NCBI GenBank assembly: GCA_903930255.1
Contig: CAIYYA010000054.1
Coordinates: forward strand, 1 to 52,757
DNA: 52,757 nt
Direction of reading: 5' to 3'
DNA from: an uncultured beta proteobacterium
GTDB taxonomy: Bacteria > Pseudomonadota > Gammaproteobacteria > Burkholderiales > Burkholderiaceae_C
The position numbers and the translations under genes were made by a program. Under the pieces are notes generated by a model that saw only the letters and a program-made list of their open reading frames with translations, made no database searches and was not told the DNA's origin. Each line of letters opens with the position of its first letter. The stretch's first letter is position 1. This document shows positions 9,901 through 17,565 of this stretch, one piece after another.

Positions 9901-10213
9901 TGGCATCCAGCCCGGCACTCTGAAACGGCTCGTAAAGTATCGAACCACAGGCAGATTCAAGCTTGATAAAGGTACGAAAACCCAGCAGTGAGGTGAGTGC
10001 ATAAGCCTTGTTGGCAGCATGGAATTCAAGCATGGCACCATTTTTGTCGCGTACCCCAAAGCTGGCAATGCATTGCCCACGGTTGGTGTAAAACGCCCAC
10101 AGGGGCTTGCCACTGGCCCCTGCAATACCGGGTAAAAAACTTGAGAAAGGCCGGGCCGAATTAAAGTCGGTAATGTGAAAGCCATCGGCTTGCAGAGATG
10201 TTTTTTGATGCAT
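6968..10213 (-). CDS. Large GH94-clan phosphorylase, probable beta-1,3-glucan phosphorylase (GH149/GH161-like)
   Basis: About 1081 residues, cytoplasmic, resembling cellobiose-phosphorylase-type inverting phosphorylases but much longer than a GH94 enzyme (about 800-900). The N-terminal beta-sandwich, the WSQGNGNFRDVNQNRRS block and a GWCDALNG segment are visible; the last aligns in my reading with the GH94 catalytic loop, making D654 the likely general acid. Length and a context full of beta-1,3-glucan hydrolases point to the GH149 or GH161 beta-1,3-oligoglucan phosphorylases, which release alpha-glucose-1-phosphate. I cannot separate those two families by eye. The longest frame begins with TTG at 10225; I prefer the ATG at 10211-10213. 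It lies 29 bases after glgC, apparently cotranscribed. Confidence 0.8.
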   Translation of the reverse strand: MHQKTSLQADGFHITDFNSARPFSSFLPGIAGASGKPLWAFYTNRGQCIASFGVRDKNGAMLEFHAANKAYALTSLLGFRTFIKLESACGSILYEPFQSAGLDANPGVVQRLTVRPEELEIEEVNTPLGLRIRVVYFTLPYENLPALVRQVTVENMGTQALQATVIDGLPQIVPYGLEEKLLKAMSRTMEAFAEIRHVEAGLPFFKLKVEPSDRPEMVRIEGGFFAFTLQQGQSVPVIVDPDLVFGTDTSLRMPLALMQQAPIEPLQARRETMTGAAFAQLRLELAAGQSTAWDSYFGQVSHWGLARDFRARVLADAHYSSHKRGQNTALVSALSAQFALIAGPAQLDPYSRQAFLDNTLRGGQPVVIDGPQGARVFHTFTRKHGDMERDYNAFELAPTYWSQGNGNFRDVNQNRRSANFIFPGVGASNIETFFDLIQLDGNNPLVIQSEKFIVPPERLGALWQAWHAGNTPAWQVLLSQPFSPGELMDALMADYATPEMADPWLIKILGLADKIQDASHGEGYWVDHWIYNLDLLESYTALYPDQLHTLLFERPEFSYFDNDHVVQPRAKKYVLRQDGSVRQLHSVVRDPEKSALMAGRKVAPHAMRIGHGQGAIYRTTLLAKMVNLMAIKVCLLDPFGMGLEMEAEKPGWCDALNGLPGLLGSSTHEAFALQRWVQFVHAAVQRVPAEQPDLQLPSEVADLVRSVTALLAQVDPSHFFATWEQLAALRESFRASTRFGIAGTETGLSQAELLQFLVAVAHVLQAGLAKAVNANGLPASYYINELAEFEEILPAPGTLLLNEDVPAAVHVRARRFVQKPVSAFLEGSVHALRSVGGALAAQALYAAVRKSALFDQALGMYRVNTPLTHESFEIGRSKIFSPGWLENESIFLHMHYKFLLETLRSGLAQEFFEDIKRGLVAFQDPAVYGRSPLENSSFIASSRFPDAKVHGVGFVARLSGATAEWISMVLHMGLGAHPFQMVEGELRFVPSPCLADWLFTSQPTGGFAADSFGFKLFGHTWVVYSNPQRCNTFGDTRVVPVAYELNYVDGKQTVETSRFLPEQMALDLRNGLLQSLVITLG

Positions 10214-10241
10214 GAAAAAGCCCAAGGCTAATTAAAACGGG

Positions 10242-11510
10242 TCAGGACTTGAGCTTGTTGAGCATGGCCTGCGTGACCAGGGTGATGCCAGTGTCGGTGC
10301 GAAAGAAACGTGCAGCATCCAGCGTGGCATCTTCACCGATCACCATGCCATCGGGTATGACGCAGCCTTTGTCAACCACCACACGGTTCAAGCGGGCATG
10401 TCGGCCCACCTGCACTTCTGGCAGCAACACCGACCAGTCAACACTTGAATAGGAATGGAGCCGAATACCAGAGAACAAAACCGATCTAAAAACCTTACCT
10501 GAAATGATGCTGCCGCCCGATACCAGCGACTCAACGGCCATGCCACGGCGGTTTTCAAGGTTGTGAACAAACTTGGCCGGTGCAAGCTGCGGTTGGTAAG
10601 TTGAAATGGGCCAATAGGTGTCGTACAAGTTCAACAGCGGGTCGGTAGCGGTCAGGTCAATATTGGCGTCCCAATATGAATCGATGGTGCCGACATCGCG
10701 CCAATAGGGCGCCTCATCGGGCACGCTGGTCACGCAGCTCATGGCAAATGGGTGGGCCATGGCACAGCCATTGCGTACCGCGCGGGGAATGATGTCTTTG
10801 CCAAAATCGTGCGTCGACTCGGGGTCGGCCATGTCCCGCTCAAGCTCTGCATAGAGGTATTTGGCATTAAAAATATAGATGCCCATACTGGCCAGCGACC
10901 GGTCTGGCTTACCGGGCAGCGTGGGCGGGTCTACTGGCTTTTCAACAAAACTGGTCACGCGCGATTGGTCGTCAACGGCCATCACACCAAAGCCCTTGGC
11001 TTCTTCACGCGTGACTTCAATACAGGCCACAGTGCATTCGTTGCCCTTGGCCACATGGTCGGCCAACATCAGCGCGTAATTCATTTTGTAAATGTGGTCG
11101 CCGCCCAGTACCACCACATAGTCAGCGTTGTAACTGTCCAGAATATCGCGGTTTTGCGATACGGCATCGGCGGTGCCTCGGTACCAAAACTCTTCGTTCA
11201 TGCGCTGCTGGGCCGGCAGCAGATCAACGAATTCGTTCATCTCGGTTTTCAAAAATGCCCAGCCCCGCTGCAAATGGCGCAACAAGCTGTGTGACTTGTA
11301 CTGGGTGATGACCCCAATGCGTCGAATGCCTGAGTTCAGGCAGTTGGAAAGCGCAAAATCAACAATGCGAAACTTGCCGCCAAAATAGACGGCGGGCTTG
11401 GCTCGCCGATCGGTCAAGTCGTGCAGGCGACTGCCACGACCACCGGCCAGGACCAAGGCGATGGCCCGTTTGGGCAGCTCAAGTTGTCGTGCTAGATCTT
11501 TGGATAGCAT
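10242..11510 (-). CDS. glgC: Glucose-1-phosphate adenylyltransferase
   Basis: A 422-residue ADP-glucose pyrophosphorylase (glucose-1-phosphate + ATP gives ADP-glucose + PPi), the committed step of bacterial glycogen synthesis. The nucleotide loop GGRGSRL is at 23-29, followed by [14 protein letters not shown] and GGDHIYKM; the C-terminal half is a left-handed beta-helix. Length is normal. The start is an ATG with GGAGG four bases upstream. No glgA or glgB is nearby. Instead it is directly upstream of the glucan phosphorylase, whose product is the substrate of this enzyme, so it looks recruited to the glucan locus to bank glucose-1-phosphate. The upstream bases include the remnant of a sugar symporter. 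Confidence 0.97.
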   Translation of the reverse strand: MLSKDLARQLELPKRAIALVLAGGRGSRLHDLTDRRAKPAVYFGGKFRIVDFALSNCLNSGIRRIGVITQYKSHSLLRHLQRGWAFLKTEMNEFVDLLPAQQRMNEEFWYRGTADAVSQNRDILDSYNADYVVVLGGDHIYKMNYALMLADHVAKGNECTVACIEVTREEAKGFGVMAVDDQSRVTSFVEKPVDPPTLPGKPDRSLASMGIYIFNAKYLYAELERDMADPESTHDFGKDIIPRAVRNGCAMAHPFAMSCVTSVPDEAPYWRDVGTIDSYWDANIDLTATDPLLNLYDTYWPISTYQPQLAPAKFVHNLENRRGMAVESLVSGGSIISGKVFRSVLFSGIRLHSYSSVDWSVLLPEVQVGRHARLNRVVVDKGCVIPDGMVIGEDATLDAARFFRTDTGITLVTQAMLNKLKS

Positions 11511-11573
11511 GATGCCTCCAGTTGTAAAAGTTTGGGTTGAATCAAGTCGGGTGAATTGAAGCGCGATGAATTT

Positions 11574-11760
11574 CTAGATGAACTTGGATTGACCGTCTAC
11601 CAGCATCATGTTGCCCATGGTGGCGACACCGAGTAAAAAACGTCGGTGTAAAACTTGCCAATGTAGATCGAGAACATTTGCCAAAACAGGTTGGATTCGA
11701 GATCACCAAGACCGTAACCGAGCTTTTGGTCACCGTCAGTTTTTCGGTTTCGTTTGCCAT
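11574..11760 (-). pseudogene. Remnant of GPH/MelB-type sugar:cation symporter
   Basis: Read on the minus strand, an ATG at 11758-11760 opens MANETEKLTV. A shift of one base then gives KLGYGLGDLESNLFWQ and FYTDVF, and another shift gives LLGVATMGNMMLV before a TAG at 11574-11576. Joined, these pieces match the N-terminus of glycoside-pentoside-hexuronide cation symporters (KLGYGxGDxxSN...FYTDVF...). Two single-base deletions, the second in a T run, plus loss of everything after the first two or so helices, make it dead; a complete family member is about 450 residues. Sequencing error could explain the shifts but not the truncation. Confidence 0.75.
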
Positions 11761-11769
11761 GTGTATCTC

Positions 11770-12204
11770 TTAGGACCAAAGTGAATTTGCCAGGGCCAAC
11801 AGCCATAAAGCACCAAAAACAAATGGCAGTGCCTGCGCTGCCCACCGACCCCGATGCAAAGAATGACTCACTGGCGTCAGGCTGCAAAGTTGACTCAGCA
11901 CGGCGCTGTCAAACTGCCTGCGAAGTTCGTCGGTGGCCGACAAGGCCGTGAAAATGCCCACACCGATCAGGGTTGCTATCGCCATACCAAAAAATGGAAA
12001 ACCGAAAATGAGCCATTTCACATGGCCACCTGATTGCGTGCCATAAGCGGTGAACAGCAAACCTCCAGACATGATCAACCACATCAGGCGATGGTTCACC
12101 AGGTTGTCTTCGTGCGTCCATTGCTCGCGATAGGCCCGGTACAAATCCCAATCAGGCGCAGCGTTTTGGGTCTGCCAGGCAGCTTGCGTACGGGTGTTTT
12201 CCAT
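11770..12204 (-). CDS. Small membrane protein, function unknown
   Basis: A 144-residue protein with three hydrophobic stretches: LMWLIMSGGLLFTAYGT, VKWLIFGFPFFGMAIATLIGVGIF and a C-terminal LPFVFGALWLLALANSLWS. A charged amphipathic stretch (YRAYREQWTHEDNLVNHR) precedes the first. I do not recognise a family with certainty. I chose the ATG at 12202-12204 because an upstream extension would run into the GH17 coding sequence; a start a few codons earlier overlapping the GH17 stop is possible. It follows the GH17 gene by 25 bases and precedes the symporter remnant, so it is probably cotranscribed with the glucan operon. A role in transport or sensing is only a guess. Confidence 0.65.
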   Translation of the reverse strand: MENTRTQAAWQTQNAAPDWDLYRAYREQWTHEDNLVNHRLMWLIMSGGLLFTAYGTQSGGHVKWLIFGFPFFGMAIATLIGVGIFTALSATDELRRQFDSAVLSQLCSLTPVSHSLHRGRWAAQALPFVFGALWLLALANSLWS

Positions 12205-12229
12205 AGCCTGCGGGCTGTGCTGTTCGAGG

Positions 12230-13171
12230 TTATCGAGCAGTGAGCAACTCGGGGTACAGCGCCCGCATGACCTGTTTGGGCTGCCGGTCGACCGTAAACA
12301 GGCCCCAATGTTTTTCTGGCTCCATGGGGTCGGGCGAGCCTTTCCAGGGCTCGTCAAAGGCCTCGAACACAAAAATCATGATGCCCGATTGCGCCGACCA
12401 GTCCATCAAGTCCTGGTAATAAATGGCTTGTAGCTCTTGCGACGAATTGTCTGGCTGAATGCCGCGCCCATTCGAGTTGGTAGCCCATCCTGCCTCAGTG
12501 ATAACGATAGGTTTGCCAGGATACAGGCGCGCCACACTTTCAACGTTGTCCTGGGTGTAGGCGAGGGCCTCATGCACATGCTTGTACTCCCACACTGGGT
12601 AGGTGTGCAGGGAAATAAAGTCAACCTCGGCCACCAAATCTCGAAGTTTGTATTGCCAAGGCACGTAGTTTTCGCAAAAAGTAACCGGCTGCCTGACGTG
12701 TTGCTTGACGTGGCGCACATAGTCAATCATGTGGCTGACGGGCACAAAATGGTCGGTCCAGTCCACCGTGGCCTCGTTGCCCACCGCCACTGAAAAAATA
12801 GTGTCGGGGTAGCGTGTGGCCAAAGCAATCAGCCGCTCTATTTCTGCCAGATTGGCCAGTTTGCTTTGCTCCAGATGCGCTTCGCTGTAGGTGCCGCCCC
12901 AGGGGCAACCAAAGTTATTCATCTCCGGGCCCAGGTAGGCCCCCAGCATCACCTGAAAATCAAGTTTGTCTTCGGCAATGACCTGCAGCACCCGCTCGGC
13001 ATGCAGGGTGCAGTCGTACAACCGCAGATAACGCCAGTTTCTTTGCAAAATGTGCAGGTCTTCACGAATCTCTTCTTGCGAGGGGAAAATTTGGCTATCA
13101 GGGCTTTGGCCGTGACGGTAGCCCGAATAGCAAATGGCATTGCCCGGCTTGAGATCGGGCAAGACTGTCAT
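12230..13171 (-). CDS. Cytoplasmic GH17 enzyme
   Basis: A 313-residue single-domain GH17 protein with no signal peptide. The acid/base is E133 in VGNEAT and the nucleophile is E226 in TEAGW; VFEAFDEPWKGSPDP and a WGLF block close the barrel as in the secreted copies. It overlaps the preceding GH17 gene by four bases (ATGA), a tight translational coupling. GH17 in bacteria is most often exported (for example in cyclic glucan or periplasmic glucan synthesis), so two uncoupled cytoplasmic copies beside an ABC importer suggest that imported beta-1,3-glucan oligosaccharides are shortened or remodelled inside the cell before phosphorolysis. Hydrolysis versus transglycosylation is not decidable from sequence. 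Confidence 0.88.
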   Translation of the reverse strand: MTVLPDLKPGNAICYSGYRHGQSPDSQIFPSQEEIREDLHILQRNWRYLRLYDCTLHAERVLQVIAEDKLDFQVMLGAYLGPEMNNFGCPWGGTYSEAHLEQSKLANLAEIERLIALATRYPDTIFSVAVGNEATVDWTDHFVPVSHMIDYVRHVKQHVRQPVTFCENYVPWQYKLRDLVAEVDFISLHTYPVWEYKHVHEALAYTQDNVESVARLYPGKPIVITEAGWATNSNGRGIQPDNSSQELQAIYYQDLMDWSAQSGIMIFVFEAFDEPWKGSPDPMEPEKHWGLFTVDRQPKQVMRALYPELLTAR

Positions 13172-14145
13172 GCGGTCAATCCTGTGGCAAATTTTGACGA
13201 ACCATCCTTATCCCACAAGCCCCAGTACGCCCCCACATCACCTTCAGCGCCCACTTTCCAGGCTTCGTCAAAGGCTGCAAAGTAAAAAACATCAATGCCA
13301 TCGCGCTGGGCCCAGGCATGGGTCTCGACAAAGTAGCGCATGGCACCGACTTTGGATGGCACAGCGCCATGAAATGCCGAGCCCTTGTCGGGCCAACCCG
13401 TTTCACTGATGATGACCGGCTTGTCACCGGCCACCGCACGCACCCGCTGCATCATGCTCTGCATGTAGGCAATGGCCTGATCTAGTGGGCAGCCCTCCCA
13501 GAACGGATAGCAATTGGTCAGCAGCACATCGCACGCGGCGGTGATGCGGGGATGTTTTTCAAAAAGATAATAAGCATCAACATAACCGACCCGGACACCA
13601 GGCAGCGCTTGCTTGACCCGCTCTATAAATGAGAGCAACTTGTCTTCGCTCATGTCTTCGCGCAGCATCACCTCGTTGCCCACTGCGACGATGTCGGCAT
13701 GGCCGGCGCGCGCCACGGCAATCACGCCTTCAATTTCGCGCTCGTTGATGGCAGCATCGGTGCCCAGCCAGGCACCCACCAGGGTTTTAAGGCCGCACTC
13801 GTGCGCCACACGCGGGATCAGCTCATTGCCATCGGTGCATGAAAAACTGCGCACCCAGCGGGTGTTGTTTTGAATAACTTGCAGGCGCGCGCGGATTTGT
13901 GGCTCGGTCACCACCGTGCCCGGGCCTTGCCCATCTACATAGGGGCTAAAACACAGGCCATGCACACCGGCATTCAAGGTGTCAGCAAAGGCAGTGTCGA
14001 GTGACTGTTGCTGTGTGGCGGTTAGCTGCATCGGTGCGCCGGGCACAGGGGGGGCGTTGCCGGGAGCAAACGCGGTACCGGCCGACAGTGGTTGCCCAGC
14101 AAGGCCTGCCACCGAGCCTGGCCATAAAAATTCACTTTTTGACAT
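13168..14145 (-). CDS. Cytoplasmic GH17 enzyme, divergent
   Basis: A 325-residue GH17 protein, more divergent than its three relatives in the window. After a Pro/Ala/Gly-rich N-terminal stretch (about residues 8-38) that is not a signal peptide, the barrel begins near GVHGLCFSPYVDGQGPG. Catalytic residues are E158 in VGNEVM and E248 in SETGWP; FYFAAFDEAWK and WGLWDKDG follow. Its stop overlaps the start of the next GH17 by four bases, and its start lies 17 bases after the GH16 stop, so GH16, this gene and the next GH17 form a compact unit. It probably acts on imported glucan fragments. Preferred linkage or chain length is unknown. Confidence 0.87.
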   Translation of the reverse strand: MSKSEFLWPGSVAGLAGQPLSAGTAFAPGNAPPVPGAPMQLTATQQQSLDTAFADTLNAGVHGLCFSPYVDGQGPGTVVTEPQIRARLQVIQNNTRWVRSFSCTDGNELIPRVAHECGLKTLVGAWLGTDAAINEREIEGVIAVARAGHADIVAVGNEVMLREDMSEDKLLSFIERVKQALPGVRVGYVDAYYLFEKHPRITAACDVLLTNCYPFWEGCPLDQAIAYMQSMMQRVRAVAGDKPVIISETGWPDKGSAFHGAVPSKVGAMRYFVETHAWAQRDGIDVFYFAAFDEAWKVGAEGDVGAYWGLWDKDGSSKFATGLTA

Positions 14146-14162
14146 ACTTTTTCAAACAGGCC

Positions 14163-15080
14163 TTAAAGGCCTGCGACCTTGGTTTTCTTTTGATAGGGGA
14201 GCTTGCCGTCGCCGCGGGGCGGCGTCTCGCCGTAGCCGCCCACCTTGTCGTAGACCCGCACATAGTCCACCACCATCTCGGCCGGAAAATAGGTCTCAGG
14301 GTTGGGATGCCCCGGAAAATTGCCCCCGACCGCAACATTCATCACCAGATAAAAGGGCTGATCGAAGGGTGCCGGCCAGGGGTTAATGTCGGCCTTGCGT
14401 TTGGCCACCACACCGGCTCCGTCCACTTTTTTACTGCAACTCCACCAAAAGGTCTGAGTGGCCCACAACACGCCGTCCAAGAGCCAGCGAATCTCGCCGG
14501 GCTCCCATTCAACCGTATAAACGTGCCAATCGGCCACCGTGCTACCGTCCGGTATGTCATACACATGCGTCACCAATTCACGTGCAGGAAAGCCTGAACC
14601 GAAGTGAATAGTGCCCAGCGTTTGATGGGGTTTCTCACCCACAATTTCCATCACATCAATTTCACCAGAGGCAGCCCAGCCACCGTATTTGTCGTCCAGG
14701 GGCAGCATCCACAAAGCCGGCCACATGCCCTTGCCCCAAGGCACTTTGGCGCGAAACTCAAACTTGCCATAAAGCTTGGAAAAAAGCGGTGTGCCATCGC
14801 GCTTGCGGGTTCGCAGCCGGGCCGAGGTATAGCCGCAGCCGTGCAAGGACTGCTTGACAGCGCGAATGGTCAGTTGGCCGTCTTTGACGAACACGTTTTC
14901 TGGTTCGCGGGTGTAGTACTGCAACTCTTCGTTGCCCCAACCCTCTATCCAGGTGTGTGACTTGTAGTCAAAGAAGCCATTGCCAATATCAAAGTCCCAT
15001 TTTTCGGGGTCCACGCAGGAGCCATCAAACTCGTCGCTCCAGACAAGCGCCCACTGGGGATCGGGTTGATTTTCAGACAT
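14163..15080 (-). CDS. GH16 endo-beta-1,3-glucanase (laminarinase type)
   Basis: A 305-residue family 16 glycoside hydrolase. The catalytic signature EIDVME is present with nucleophile E140, D142 and acid/base E145, preceded by the GMWPALWMLP block typical of laminarinases. VWSDEFDG near the N-terminus and the C-terminal MVVDYVRVYD strand are also family marks. There is no signal peptide: the protein begins MSENQPDPQWALVWSDEF. I use the ATG at 15078-15080, with AAGGGG upstream; the frame could extend one TTG codon. GH16 laminarinases are usually secreted, so a cytoplasmic one inside an importer operon is notable and implies that fairly long oligosaccharides enter the cell. Confidence 0.93.
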   Translation of the reverse strand: MSENQPDPQWALVWSDEFDGSCVDPEKWDFDIGNGFFDYKSHTWIEGWGNEELQYYTREPENVFVKDGQLTIRAVKQSLHGCGYTSARLRTRKRDGTPLFSKLYGKFEFRAKVPWGKGMWPALWMLPLDDKYGGWAASGEIDVMEIVGEKPHQTLGTIHFGSGFPARELVTHVYDIPDGSTVADWHVYTVEWEPGEIRWLLDGVLWATQTFWWSCSKKVDGAGVVAKRKADINPWPAPFDQPFYLVMNVAVGGNFPGHPNPETYFPAEMVVDYVRVYDKVGGYGETPPRGDGKLPYQKKTKVAGL

Positions 15081-15094
15081 CAAAGCCCCTTGAG

Positions 15095-16153
15095 TTAGGA
15101 AACAAGTCGACCATCGGCACCAAAGGTCAGGGCCCAGGCGGGGTCGGGCATCAAACCCACGACCGCACCCGAATCACATTGGTTGCTCTCGGTGCCCACC
15201 TTGGCGTTAAGCAACTCGGCCACGCCCTCCACCCGCAAGTGCAAAATGGACGAGTCACCCAAATGCTCAGCAAGCACCACGGTCGCTGGAATACCCTGCC
15301 CTTGCGGTGCAATCCGCATATGCTCGGGTCGCAAACCCACACGCTGCACACTTGCAGGTGCTTGGCTTGCCAGTAAATTCCACAAGGCCAAATGGGCAGC
15401 CTGGGCACCGCTAGGTGTGGGACGATCCACCAAATTGATTTTGGGCGCGCCCAAAAATGTGGCGACAAATTCATTGCAGGGTTTGTTGTACAACTCCAGC
15501 GGTGCCCCCAGCTGCTCAACAACGCCTTTATTAAAAACCGCAATGCGGTCACCCATGGTCATGGCCTCAACCTGATCATGCGTGACATAAATCATGGTCG
15601 TGCCCAACTCTTTGTGCAGACGTGAGAGTTCGATGCGCATATTGACGCGCAGCGCAGCATCGAGGTTAGACAGGGGTTCGTCAAACAGAAAGACTTTTGG
15701 CTTGCGAACAATTGAACGGCCAATGGCCACCCGCTGTCGCTGACCACCCGAAAGTTCTTTCGGAAACCTACCAAGCAATTCGGTGATGCGCAGTATGTCG
15801 GCTGCATGCTGCACCTGTTCAGCTCGCTTGTCTTTGGCTACCCCTGCCATTTTGAGGGCAAAACCCATGTTTTCAGCCACGGTCATGTGCGGATATAGTG
15901 CGTAACTTTGAAACACCATCGCAGCACCACGGTCGGATGGTTTCAAGTCATTGGCGCGTACCCCATCAATCAGAATATCGCCTGCGGTGACACTTTCCAA
16001 GCCGGCAATCATGCGCAAGGTGGTTGACTTGCCACACCCCGATGGTCCGACAAACACCAAAAATTCGCCGTCGCGCACTTCAAGATCAACCCCTTTGATC
16101 ACCTGAACATCACCATAACTTTTGCGGATTCCCCGCAGCGAGACTTGTCCCAT
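15095..16153 (-). CDS. Sugar ABC importer ATPase (UgpC/MsmK type)
   Basis: A 352-residue nucleotide-binding subunit of a CUT1-type sugar importer. Walker A GPSGCGKST is at 36-44, Q-loop FQSYALYPHM at about 81-90, signature LSGGQ at 134-138, Walker B VFLFDEP at 154-160, and a C-terminal OB-like regulatory domain (about 240-352) is typical of the MalK/UgpC group. Many such ATPases serve more than one importer. The start is the ATG at 16151-16153, with GGAG seven bases upstream; the open frame continues upstream but without homology. It is separated from its permeases by the GH1 gene, and GH1 ends only two bases before it. Confidence 0.95.
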   Translation of the reverse strand: MGQVSLRGIRKSYGDVQVIKGVDLEVRDGEFLVFVGPSGCGKSTTLRMIAGLESVTAGDILIDGVRANDLKPSDRGAAMVFQSYALYPHMTVAENMGFALKMAGVAKDKRAEQVQHAADILRITELLGRFPKELSGGQRQRVAIGRSIVRKPKVFLFDEPLSNLDAALRVNMRIELSRLHKELGTTMIYVTHDQVEAMTMGDRIAVFNKGVVEQLGAPLELYNKPCNEFVATFLGAPKINLVDRPTPSGAQAAHLALWNLLASQAPASVQRVGLRPEHMRIAPQGQGIPATVVLAEHLGDSSILHLRVEGVAELLNAKVGTESNQCDSGAVVGLMPDPAWALTFGADGRLVS

Positions 16154-16155
16154 TT

Positions 16156-17565
16156 CTAAGCTCCTATTGCGACCGTATTCCACTCTGAGTGGTTGGTCTG
16201 GGTTGCTGCCGCGTCGTAGTTTTCGCGCATGGCAGATTGACGATGAAGAAAACCTCGGTACCAAAGTGCACTGTCTTTCAGTGTGCGGCGCTGCGTGGCA
16301 TAGTCAACATGCACAATGCCAAAACGTTTTTCATAGCCAGAGGCCCACTCAAAGTTATCCAGCAAACTCCACACCATGTAGCCTTTCATGCGCACGCCTT
16401 GGCGGATGGCTTCTGACACGGCAGCGATGTGACGCGCAATGTAGTCTGTGCGCAATGGGTCATGTATCTGCCCGTCGTTGCATACATCTTTGAAGGCGCC
16501 ACCGTTTTCAGTCACGTAAATAGGTGGCACGGCATAGTCGTTGTGAACTCGCAATAGCAGCTCAGTCAACCCCTCTGGGTAAACCTCCCACCCCATGTCA
16601 GTGATCTCGCGGCCACTTAAATGCACGTCCCACGTGCCTGCAGCACTCACCACCGAACGTGAGTAGTAATTAATGCCTAAAAAATCCATCGGGGTCGCAA
16701 TAATGTCGAGATCACCCGATTGCACGCGTGGTGCATCGCCCCCCAGGTGCTCAAGCACGTCTGATGGATAGGTTCCTTTGAACAAAGGATCCATGTACCA
16801 GCGCAGCAAGAGTCCATCTTCAAGCACGGTCTTGGCATGGTCTTGCGGCGCATCTGAGGCCGGATGCATGGGCGACAAATTCAGCACAATGCCCAAGCCG
16901 GCCGTGCAACCCTGCTCACGCAAAGCCTTCAGAGCCATGCCATGACTCAGCAAAAGGTGGTGCGACACCTGCATGGCAATGGCACGGTCTTTGATGCCAG
17001 GGGCAAAAATACCCCTTTTGTGTCCCAGCACTGACATCACCCAGGGTTCGTTGTGGGTCGTGATCGCGTGTACCCGATCACCCAGCCGCTGCTGGACTTT
17101 GCTCGCATATTCAACAAAACGAAACACCGTGTCACGACTTGCCCAACCCCCAGTAAATTGCAGCTCAGCCGGCAAGTCCCAGTGATTTAATGTGACGTAA
17201 GGCTGTATGCCACGTTTCATCAAGCCATCGACCAAGCGTTCATAAAAATCCATCCCCTTGCTGTTCCATTCACCGGAGCCGGTCGGACGAACTCGCGGCC
17301 AAGAGACAGAAAATCGGTAGGCATTGACACCCAAATCAGCAATCAAGTCGATATCTTCTTGCCAGCGGTGGTAATGGTCACAAGCAATATCACCATCACT
17401 GCCATCGGCAATAGCCCCAGGAACACGGCAAAATTTATCCCAAACTGAGAGACCCTTGCCATCTTCAATGGCAGCACCTTCTATCTGATAGGCACTGGTT
17501 GCAACACCCCAAACGAAGTCCCTCGGAAAATTCATCTGCAAGTCTGAGGGAACACTGTAAATCAC
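16156..17565 (-). CDS. GH1 beta-glucosidase
   Basis: A 469-residue family 1 beta-glucosidase, cytoplasmic. FPRDFVWGVATSAYQIEGA near the N-terminus is the family N-terminal signature; the acid/base is E173 in THNEPW and the nucleophile is E353 in VTENGG; the WSLLDNFEWASGY block lines the aglycone site. Length is normal. It would release glucose from the short beta-glucosides left after glucanase and phosphorylase action. The start is probably the GTG at 17563-17565, which overlaps the permease stop (GTGA) and has GGGG seven bases upstream; an ATG ten codons in (17535) is the alternative. Its place between permease and ATPase genes ties it to the importer. Confidence 0.95.
   Translation of the reverse strand: MIYSVPSDLQMNFPRDFVWGVATSAYQIEGAAIEDGKGLSVWDKFCRVPGAIADGSDGDIACDHYHRWQEDIDLIADLGVNAYRFSVSWPRVRPTGSGEWNSKGMDFYERLVDGLMKRGIQPYVTLNHWDLPAELQFTGGWASRDTVFRFVEYASKVQQRLGDRVHAITTHNEPWVMSVLGHKRGIFAPGIKDRAIAMQVSHHLLLSHGMALKALREQGCTAGLGIVLNLSPMHPASDAPQDHAKTVLEDGLLLRWYMDPLFKGTYPSDVLEHLGGDAPRVQSGDLDIIATPMDFLGINYYSRSVVSAAGTWDVHLSGREITDMGWEVYPEGLTELLLRVHNDYAVPPIYVTENGGAFKDVCNDGQIHDPLRTDYIARHIAAVSEAIRQGVRMKGYMVWSLLDNFEWASGYEKRFGIVHVDYATQRRTLKDSALWYRGFLHRQSAMRENYDAAATQTNHSEWNTVAIGA

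Noticed and set aside
11606..11887. 93-codon open frame as an intact small gene
   Set aside because: Only its middle part resembles a protein family (GPH symporter), and its start lies inside the upstream membrane-protein gene; it is better read as part of a frameshifted remnant.
16154..16264. N-terminal extension of the ABC ATPase by 37 codons
   Set aside because: The extension overlaps the GH1 3' end, has no homology, and the ATG at 16153 has a good ribosome site.
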